Below, piece by piece: positions 1-5,025 of a stretch of 6,936 bases of DNA. Origin of the DNA: Actinomycetes bacterium (GTDB lineage: Bacteria; Actinomycetota; Acidimicrobiia; Acidimicrobiales; RAAP-2); the NCBI GenBank assembly GCA_021787255.1, contig JAJYMD010000001.1, positions 1-6,936 on the forward strand. The letters are read 5' to 3'. The stretch's first letter is position 1; each line of letters opens with the position of its first letter. The translations under genes and the position numbers were made by a program. The notes under the pieces are model-generated. The model was given only the letters and a program-made list of their open reading frames with translations, was not told the DNA's origin and searched no databases.

Positions 1-476
1 TCCAAGGAACGGTCAACGGGATGGGCGAGCGGGCCGGCAACGCGGTGATCGGCGAGGTCGCGATGGCTCTGGAAGCCCTCTACGGAGTCTCGACGAGGCT
101 CCGCTTCGGGCACCTTCGCGAGGTGTCGAAGCTCGTCCAGGACCGCTCGGGGTACACGCTCGATCCGTGGAAGCCGATCACCGGCCGGGACATCTTCACG
201 CGGGAGAGCGGCGCAGTCGCGAGCCAGTTCGACGACCCTTCCGCGATCGAGCCCTACGCCGCGGAGCTCGTCGGCGCGAAGCTGCGGGCGGTCCTCGGCA
301 AGAAGAGCGGCCTGGACTCGATCCGGGTGAAGGCCGCCGAGCTCGGGATCGAGGTCGATCGGGACCGCTGGCCGGCGCTCCTCGCCGAGATCAAGCGCCT
401 CGGGTCAGAGCGGCACGGGCTCGTGAGCGACGACGAGCTCCGCGCGCTCGTGGCGAGCAATGTCGGCATCGGCTGA
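1..476 (+). CDS. 2-isopropylmalate/homocitrate synthase-family protein, C-terminal part (5' truncated by window)
   Basis: This is the 3' end of a Claisen-type acyltransferase of the HMGL-like/LeuA family, which condenses an acyl-CoA with a 2-keto acid. The frame is open from the left edge, so the ATG at 21 is internal. It opens with GTVNGMGERAGNA (about 6-44), the conserved loop of this family. VLGKKSG follows at about 291-311, matching the VLGKxSG segment of isopropylmalate synthases. Only about 55 residues come after that, too few for the C-terminal leucine-binding regulatory domain of long LeuA, so this is a short form without that feedback domain. The usual HESGIHQD motif reads RESGAVAS (201-224), so both histidines are missing; it is probably a divergent subfamily with an uncertain keto-acid substrate. 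It faces the minus-strand operon and ends one base into a strong hairpin. Family is confident; exact reaction is not. Confidence 0.85.
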   Translation, partial: QGTVNGMGERAGNAVIGEVAMALEALYGVSTRLRFGHLREVSKLVQDRSGYTLDPWKPITGRDIFTRESGAVASQFDDPSAIEPYAAELVGAKLRAVLGKKSGLDSIRVKAAELGIEVDRDRWPALLAEIKRLGSERHGLVSDDELRALVASNVGIG

Positions 477-502
477 TGCTCGCCGGCTTGCCGGCGAGCA
501 TC
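475..502. terminator. Perfect 13-bp hairpin between convergent genes, likely bidirectional terminator
   Basis: GATGCTCGCCGGC (475-487) and its exact reverse complement GCCGGCGAGCATC (490-502) are separated only by TT. The closing pair would open to give a small loop. The left arm starts inside the TGA of the plus-strand gene (474-476), and the right arm ends 3 nt before the stop complement of the minus-strand DUF35 gene (506-508). Neither side has a T tract, so it is not a canonical intrinsic terminator. U-less hairpins at convergent gene ends are common in high-GC actinobacteria. It could also serve as a 3'-end RNA stabiliser. Confidence 0.7.
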
Positions 503-505
503 GCG

Positions 506-784
506 TCAGGTCGGGCGAGCCACCGGGACGAAGCCGTCCTGTGCCAGGGCGACCTCGTCCCCGACCTGCGCGTCACCCTCGACGCGCGCGACTGCCAGGG
601 GACCGAGCGGGAGGCGCACCAGACCCACCCGGACCCCATTCCTTGCAGTAGTAGTGCAATCCTCGAGGATCCCGGTCTCCACGGGCTCGAAGCTCCACGT
701 GCTCCCTGCACAGGACGGGCACAGCAGCAGCGCCGGGAACGTCGGCTCTCCGCAGGCCGCGCACACTGGCATCGACAGGCTCAT
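506..784 (-). CDS. Minimal Zn-ribbon/OB-fold protein (DUF35 family), partner of the thiolase-like protein
   Basis: This 92-residue protein has an N-terminal rubredoxin-like zinc ribbon with two CxxC pairs (C8/C11 and C22/C25). A short OB-fold follows, including the typical end LGPLAVARVEGDAQVGDEVAL (quoted in two parts: LGPLAVARVEG, DAQVGDEVAL; residues 60-80). DUF35 proteins pair with SCP-x-type thiolases; in the steroid aldolase system the DUF35 domain of ChsH2 binds Ltp2 and is needed for its activity. Usual members are about 130-140 residues with an N-terminal helix before the ribbon; that helix is absent here. The ATG at 784 overlaps the TGA of the thiolase-like gene (ATGA, 781-784), which implies translational coupling. 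An in-frame ATG four codons later is possible but lies too far from the ribosome binding site. It is the last gene of the operon, before the 475-502 hairpin. Catalysis by itself is not expected. Confidence 0.88.
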   Translation of the reverse strand: MSLSMPVCAACGEPTFPALLLCPSCAGSTWSFEPVETGILEDCTTTARNGVRVGLVRLPLGPLAVARVEGDAQVGDEVALAQDGFVPVARPT

Positions 785-1932
785 GGTCCCTCCAGGACGA
801 CCGCGTTCGCGCAGCCTCCGTAGCGGTACAGCACCATTCCGTAGCCGCTCACGACCGCTAGCCGGGCGTTGTCCACCTGGCGTTCGCCCGCGTGCCCCCT
901 CAGCTGGGTGACGACTTCCACCAGTCCGATCATCCCACCCGCGCAGCCCGCCTGCCCAGCCGACAGCTGCCCGCCCGAGGTGTTCAGGGGAAAGCGCTCC
1001 TCTTCGACGCGACGACGCAGGAAGCCCGGGATGTCCCCGTCCGGCACGAAACCGAGGTCGACCAGCTGGGTGACGGCCATCGCCGGATAGTCGTCGTACA
1101 CCGAGACGACGTCGACATCTTCGGGACCGACCCCCGCGTCTCGCCAGAGGTCCTCGGCGATCTCGGCGAGCCCGGTCCGGAGCCCGTCCCCCCTCTGGCC
1201 GTCGTAGTTGTAGGAGGCCCGCAGCGCACGGACCTTCACGCCGCGCCCAGCAGCGGACACCACCAGCGCGTCGGCGCCGCTCACGACCGGGACGCAGTCG
1301 AGCCGGTGCAGCGGCTCCGCCACGACCGGCGCCTCGAGGTACTCCTCGATCGTGAGGGGGCTGCGGTACACCGCTCCGGGGTTCATGGACGCCCATCTGC
1401 GCTGGGCGACGACGAGGCGGCCGTAGTCCTCGCGCGTGAGGCCGCGCTGGTCCATCTGCCTCCTCGTGATCATCGCGAACAGGGGGTTCGGGCCACCGGT
1501 GGGGATCGGGGCCAGGTACCGCTCGGTGACGCGGTTGTAGCGGTCGACCATCTGCTGGAACCCTCCAGCGTCGAAGTGGTCGCCGGAGACGAGCACGATC
1601 GTCGTCGCGTCGCCCGACTCGATGGCGCGCATCGCGTGCTGCAGGAGCTGGATGCCCGACACCCCTCCGTTGCCGTCGTCCATGAGCCAGCGCGCGCGCA
1701 CCCCGATCTTCCAGGCGAGGTCGATCGCTCGATCCGGCGGGAGCAAGAACGACGCGACTCCAAGCCCGTCCACCGAGCTGCGGTCCAGCCCCGCGTCGGC
1801 GAGGACCCGGACGAAGGCGTCCGCGAGGAGCGACTCGGTCGTCACGTCGCCTGCCGGATGCCTCGTGTAGGGCACCTCTGCAGCTCCGACGATGCGCGCC
1901 TGGGGTCGGTCGGTCAGCACGTCTCGCGCCAT
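781..1932 (-). CDS. SCP-x/Ltp2-like thiolase-fold protein without thiolase nucleophile; probable acyl-CoA retro-aldolase
   Basis: A 383-residue protein of the lipid-transfer-protein (SCP-x) thiolase family. Family features include the DCVPVVSGADALVV segment (212-225), the C-terminal half motif FPLNTSGGQLSAGQAG (314-329), and a glycine-rich end VSGYG...YGG (361-373). Normal thiolases carry a nucleophilic Cys in a CASG-type motif. Here the equivalent stretch reads NGGVSG (88-93), with Gly at the Cys position. The His of GHP is Gln327, and the HDxF-type His is Tyr279 in VYDDYPA. This pattern matches Ltp2-type steroid side-chain aldolases, which cleave 3-hydroxyacyl-CoA by retro-aldol chemistry and use tyrosines. 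Tyr279, Tyr282, Tyr364 and Tyr371 are candidates by position only. The start ATG has a good SD 7 nt upstream. The ATGA overlap with DUF35 supports a two-protein enzyme. Fold and family are confident; aldolase activity is inferred, and a non-catalytic role remains possible. Confidence 0.88.
   Translation of the reverse strand: MARDVLTDRPQARIVGAAEVPYTRHPAGDVTTESLLADAFVRVLADAGLDRSSVDGLGVASFLLPPDRAIDLAWKIGVRARWLMDDGNGGVSGIQLLQHAMRAIESGDATTIVLVSGDHFDAGGFQQMVDRYNRVTERYLAPIPTGGPNPLFAMITRRQMDQRGLTREDYGRLVVAQRRWASMNPGAVYRSPLTIEEYLEAPVVAEPLHRLDCVPVVSGADALVVSAAGRGVKVRALRASYNYDGQRGDGLRTGLAEIAEDLWRDAGVGPEDVDVVSVYDDYPAMAVTQLVDLGFVPDGDIPGFLRRRVEEERFPLNTSGGQLSAGQAGCAGGMIGLVEVVTQLRGHAGERQVDNARLAVVSGYGMVLYRYGGCANAVVLEGP
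788..793 (-). promoter_or_regulatory. Ribosome binding site of the DUF35 gene
   Basis: On the minus strand GGAGGG lies 3-4 nt upstream of the ATG at 784, inside the last codons of the thiolase-like gene. The spacing is slightly short, but it supports this start over the methionine four codons downstream. With the ATGA overlap it indicates coupled synthesis of the two partners. Confidence 0.6.
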
Positions 1933-1939
1933 CTCGCGC

Positions 1940-1945
1940 TCACCT
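1940..1945 (-). promoter_or_regulatory. Ribosome binding site of the thiolase-like gene, overlapping the upstream stop codon
   Basis: Minus-strand AGGTGA contains the TGA stop of the enoyl-CoA hydratase gene and lies 7 nt before the ATG at 1932. Ribosomes ending on the hydratase gene would finish on this site, which indicates termination-reinitiation coupling. Confidence 0.6.
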
Positions 1946-2725
1946 GCCGGTGAAGCGAGCGGGGCGCTTCTGCCGGAAGGCTTCGAAGCCTTCGCGGATG
2001 TCCTCGCTTCGGAGGAGCTCGAACACGGCGTCGCCCTCCCTCTGGAGCCCGGTCGCGAGCTCCCGTCCCCAGCACTCGTAGACGAGGCGCTTCATCGAGC
2101 CGATGGCCCTGGTCGGTCCGGAGGCCAGCGTCGCCGCCACCTCCGTGGCCCGCGCGATCACCTGGTCATCGGGGACCACCTCGTTGACCAGGCCGTAGCG
2201 GAGCGCGTCCTCGGCCCCGAGACGTGTCCCCGTCGCCATGAGCCAGAAGGCGCGGGCGGTGCCGACGAGGCGGGTGAGCCGCTGGGTGCCGCCTGCCCCC
2301 GGGAACAAGCCGAGGGCGGCCTCCGGGAAGCCGAACAGCGCCCCTTGGCCCATGATCCGCACGTCGCAGGCGAGCGCGAGCTCCGCTCCTCCGCCGAGGG
2401 CGAACCGTTCGATCGCGCAGACCACCGGCTTCTCGAGACGCTCGAGCGCGTCCTCTGCTTCGACCTCGCGTCGCATCTTGCGGTACGTCTGGCGAGAGTG
2501 GTCGCTCATGATCTCGATGTCCGCGCCGGCGCAGAACCTGCCGTTGCTGCCTCTCACGAGAACGGCGCGGACCGCGGGGTCCACCGCGATCTCGTCGATC
2601 GCCCGAAGCAGGTCGTCGATGAGCTCCGGGGTCATGGCGTTCACCGGAGGATGGTCGAGCCACAGCGTCGCGACGCCGTTGTCGGCGCGCTCGACGTGCA
2701 CCACGCTCGTGTTCGTAGAAGCCAA
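1940..2725 (-). CDS. Enoyl-CoA hydratase (crotonase family)
   Basis: A 261-residue cytoplasmic crotonase of normal family length. It should hydrate a trans-2-enoyl-CoA to a 3-hydroxyacyl-CoA. The oxyanion-hole segments are CAGADI (65-70) and ALGGGAEL (109-116). Both hydratase glutamates are present: E115 in GGGAEL, and E135 in FGFPEAALG, matching E144 and E164 of rat mitochondrial hydratase. GAGGTQRLTRLVG (143-155) and the C-terminal EGFEAFRQKRPARF (245-258) are also typical. The intact Glu pair favours a true hydratase over an isomerase or decarboxylase-type crotonase. The start is TTG at 2725, not ATG. A strong GAGAGGGGG lies 8 nt upstream, and the next methionine (M31) is inside the fold. 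The 60-nt gap before it is the largest in the operon. It precedes the thiolase-like gene by only 7 nt, so its product may feed that enzyme. Substrate is unknown. Confidence 0.93.
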   Translation of the reverse strand: MASTNTSVVHVERADNGVATLWLDHPPVNAMTPELIDDLLRAIDEIAVDPAVRAVLVRGSNGRFCAGADIEIMSDHSRQTYRKMRREVEAEDALERLEKPVVCAIERFALGGGAELALACDVRIMGQGALFGFPEAALGLFPGAGGTQRLTRLVGTARAFWLMATGTRLGAEDALRYGLVNEVVPDDQVIARATEVAATLASGPTRAIGSMKRLVYECWGRELATGLQREGDAVFELLRSEDIREGFEAFRQKRPARFTGR

Positions 2726-2733
2726 TCCAAGAA

Positions 2734-2742
2734 CCCCCTCTC
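2734..2742 (-). promoter_or_regulatory. Strong ribosome binding site that fixes the TTG start of the enoyl-CoA hydratase
   Basis: Minus-strand GAGAGGGGG is followed by 8 nt and then TTG at 2725-2723. The only other nearby in-frame candidates are two GTG codons (residues 8 and 9) with just a weak purine run before them, so the TTG is preferred. It lies in the 60-nt spacer 2726-2785, where I see no convincing -35/-10 pair and no strong hairpin. Confidence 0.6.
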
Positions 2743-2785
2743 GGGCTCGAGCACACTCGGAAGCTCGCCTGGGACCCCTCGAAGG

Positions 2786-3802
2786 TCACCAGAGGATCAC
2801 CGCGCGTCCTTTGGATCCTCCGCCCTGCAGCCGTCCCAGCGCGGCGAGGAAGTTTCGCGCTTCGACGACGTCGGTCGCCACTTTCAGCTCGCCTGCGGCG
2901 AACTGGTCCACCAGGCGGGACTCGAGCTCGCGCGCAGGCCGCCGTCGCATCATGTTGAGCGGCAGGAGCGGCACGTCTCGAGCGAGGAAGTCCGGGATCG
3001 TCAGGCACACCTCCTGGCCCGCCGTGTAGCCGATGACCACGGCGCGACCCCCCGCCCGGACGGCCTCGATGCGCCCGGGCAGCAGCGGCCCCCCGACGGT
3101 GTCCACGAGAAGGTCCAGCGGCGGCTCGACCTTGGCGTCGTCGACCAGGACCTCGACGCCCGGAGGGAGGTCGCGAGCCCGTTCCTTCGAGCGGACCCAG
3201 GCGACGACGTCGTCGATCCCGTGGCGGATGGCCAGCTGCACGACCAGCGAGCCGACTGCGCCGGTGGCACCCGAGACCCCGAGACGTTCCCCGGCGTGCG
3301 CGTCGCCCACGTCGAAGAGCCCGACCCACGCGGTCAGCGCGACCGATCCGCATGCCGCCGCGACGTCGGGACGGAGCGATCGGGGCACCGCGAGCACGGC
3401 GCGTGCGGGCGCCACGACGTACTGGGCCCAGGTCCCCGGCCGGCTCGCCCCGAGCCCGCCTCCGTAGAGGCGCACCGGGGAGCCTGGTGCGACAGCGTCG
3501 AGCGCCACGCCCTCTCCGAGGCGCGCGACCAGGCCGGCGCCCTCGAGGCCCGGGGTGTAGGGCAGCGCCGGGCGAACGGCGAACTCACCTCCGGCGACGG
3601 TGAGATCGTGGTGGCTGACGACGCTCGCCACCATCTTGACCAGCACCTCGCCGTCGCCGACCTGGGGTACTGGGAGCTGGTCCACCTGGGGGGGCGCTCC
3701 GAAGCGGTGGACGCGCACGGCCGTCATCTCACCGGGGAGCTCCCGCGGCAGCGCGACGCTCGCCCAAGGGTCCGAGGGCACGGATGCTTCGTCCAGTCGC
3801 AT
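2786..3802 (-). CDS. Zinc-free medium-chain dehydrogenase/reductase (quinone oxidoreductase-like)
   Basis: A 338-residue MDR-superfamily oxidoreductase, probably NADPH-dependent. A GroES-like N-terminal domain contains the conserved YTPGLEGAGLVARLGEGV (82-99). The Rossmann domain begins with GVSGATGAVGSLVVQLA (175-191), the AxxGxxG-type dinucleotide-binding loop. It ends with the usual GRAVI segment (332-336). The Cys cluster of the structural-zinc lobe of alcohol dehydrogenases is absent, which places it with quinone/enone/enoyl reductases such as QOR. Two starts are possible: ATG at 3802 (used here), and ATG at 3727, where MTAVRVHRFGAP resembles the usual family N-terminus. Neither has a strong SD: GGGA lies about 8 nt before the first, and GGTGAG directly abuts the second. 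The 25-codon extension has coding-like G/C third positions. It lies 33 nt after the acyl-CoA dehydrogenase stop. Its role may be reducing an enoyl-CoA or a released carbonyl; the substrate cannot be read. Confidence 0.87.
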   Translation of the reverse strand: MRLDEASVPSDPWASVALPRELPGEMTAVRVHRFGAPPQVDQLPVPQVGDGEVLVKMVASVVSHHDLTVAGGEFAVRPALPYTPGLEGAGLVARLGEGVALDAVAPGSPVRLYGGGLGASRPGTWAQYVVAPARAVLAVPRSLRPDVAAACGSVALTAWVGLFDVGDAHAGERLGVSGATGAVGSLVVQLAIRHGIDDVVAWVRSKERARDLPPGVEVLVDDAKVEPPLDLLVDTVGGPLLPGRIEAVRAGGRAVVIGYTAGQEVCLTIPDFLARDVPLLPLNMMRRRPARELESRLVDQFAAGELKVATDVVEARNFLAALGRLQGGGSKGRAVILW

Positions 3803-3835
3803 TCGGTCGTTCCCGCCCGTCCTAGTTCCTCGTGC

Positions 3836-4999
3836 CTAGTAGGAGCGCGGCATGCCGAGGTCGTGCTGGGCCAGGTAATTCAGCGTCATCTCGTCGGAGA
3901 CCGGGGAGATCCGGTAGAGGCGGAGGTTGCGCCAGTGGCGCTCGACGCCCGACTCCGAGATGTAGCCGGCTCCACCCAGCGTCTGGATGGCGGCGTCCGC
4001 GGCAGCGAGCGCCGCGTGAGCCGCCGCGTACTTCGCCATGGCAGCCGACACGCCGCAGTCGCGGCCCAGGTCGTAGCGCCACGCAGCCTCGTACACCTGC
4101 AGACGCGCCGTCGCCAGGCTCACTCGCGCCTCGGCCAGGGGGAACTGCAACCCCTGGTGCGCGGCGATCGGCTTGCCCCAGACCTGCCGACCCATCGCGT
4201 AGTCGACGGCTCTCTTGAGGGCCAAGGTCCCCGTGCCGACGGCGCTCGCCGCCAGGATGATCCGCTCGGGGTTCAACACGTCGTAGAGAGCCCTCCACGC
4301 CCCGCCTTCCTCCCCCACGATGCTGTCCGCCGGCACCGGGTAGTCGGTGAAGAAGACGGCGTTCGAGTCCATGAAGTTGTTGCCCATCTTGCGGAACGGT
4401 TTGGCTTCGACGGCAGGGCTCGGCAGGTCGCCGAGCAGCAGCGAGATGCCGCTCGTCCGGCGCTCGGGGTCGTAGGGGGAGGTCCGCGCCATCACGACGA
4501 TCCGGTTCGCGCTGGCGATCAGCGAGATGAACATCTTCTGACCGTTGATCAGGTACGTGTCGCCCGATCGCGTCGCAGACGTCCGGATCGTCGTGATGTT
4601 CGAGCCCGAGTCGGGTTCGGTGAACGCTCCGGCCCACAGGTCACCGGTCGCCAGGCCCGGCAAGTAGGCCTCCTGCTGCTCCTTGCTCCCGTGGCGCGTC
4701 AGCAGGCATCCGCCGAAGACCGGCCCGCTCACGAACAGCGAGCCCCCCTCCATGCCCGCGCCGCCCTCGGCGAGCGCCTCCACCGCGATCGCCATGTCGA
4801 GCAGTCCCTTGCCGCTGCCGCCGTACTGCTCGGGGATGGAGACGCCGAGCAGCTCGGACTCGACCAGCGACCCCCAGAACTCACGGGGGAAGTGGTGGTC
4901 CTCGTCGACTTCCTGCCAGTACTTGTCATCGACGCGTCGGGCGACGTCCAAGGCGAGCTCACGAAGGGCAACCTGGTCGTCGTCGTAGTCGAAGTCCAT
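3836..4999 (-). CDS. Acyl-CoA dehydrogenase
   Basis: A 387-residue FAD-dependent acyl-CoA dehydrogenase of normal length. It should introduce the alpha-beta double bond of an acyl-CoA, passing electrons to ETF. Order: an N-terminal helical domain beginning MDFDYDDDQVALREL; the middle beta domain with AFTEPDSGSNITTIRT (125-140) and INGQKMFIS (151-159), the flavin/substrate segments; and the C-terminal helical domain with RQVWGKPIAAHQGLQFPLAE (271-290) and QTLGGAGYISES (339-350). The MCAD catalytic Glu position (YEG, E376) reads ISPVS here, giving Pro366. Instead, E245 in LNPERIILA aligns with the base of isovaleryl-CoA and long-chain acyl-CoA dehydrogenases, so it is probably still catalytic. 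The start is ATG at 4999 with GAGAGGAG 8 nt upstream; the frame stays open further into the amidase gene only through codon bias. A branched-chain or bulky substrate is plausible but unproven. Confidence 0.94.
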   Translation of the reverse strand: MDFDYDDDQVALRELALDVARRVDDKYWQEVDEDHHFPREFWGSLVESELLGVSIPEQYGGSGKGLLDMAIAVEALAEGGAGMEGGSLFVSGPVFGGCLLTRHGSKEQQEAYLPGLATGDLWAGAFTEPDSGSNITTIRTSATRSGDTYLINGQKMFISLIASANRIVVMARTSPYDPERRTSGISLLLGDLPSPAVEAKPFRKMGNNFMDSNAVFFTDYPVPADSIVGEEGGAWRALYDVLNPERIILAASAVGTGTLALKRAVDYAMGRQVWGKPIAAHQGLQFPLAEARVSLATARLQVYEAAWRYDLGRDCGVSAAMAKYAAAHAALAAADAAIQTLGGAGYISESGVERHWRNLRLYRISPVSDEMTLNYLAQHDLGMPRSY

Positions 5000-5007
5000 C
5001 CGACAAG

Positions 5008-5015
5008 CTCCTCTC
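5008..5015 (-). promoter_or_regulatory. Ribosome binding site of the acyl-CoA dehydrogenase gene
   Basis: Minus-strand GAGAGGAG, 8 nt before the ATG at 4999 and within the 26-nt gap after the amidase stop (5026). It decides the start, because the same reading frame stays open for another 970 nt upstream through the amidase gene. The family N-terminus MDFDYDDDQ begins exactly at this ATG. Confidence 0.7.
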
Positions 5016-5025
5016 GCCGAGCTGC

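Noticed and set aside
643..661. Small inverted repeat TTGCA-(7 nt)-TGCAA inside the DUF35 gene
   Set aside because: Only 5 bp, located in coding sequence, and without any neighbouring regulatory context; expected by chance.
785..1396. Upstream extension of the DUF35 frame (would give a 296-residue protein)
   Set aside because: It lies entirely within the thiolase-like gene, has no domain-like sequence, and the ATGA overlap with an SD marks the start at 784.
3735..3744. 10-bp palindrome GGGAGCTCCC before the second ATG of the MDR gene
   Set aside because: Short, G/C-rich and probably inside coding sequence; such palindromes are frequent at this base composition.
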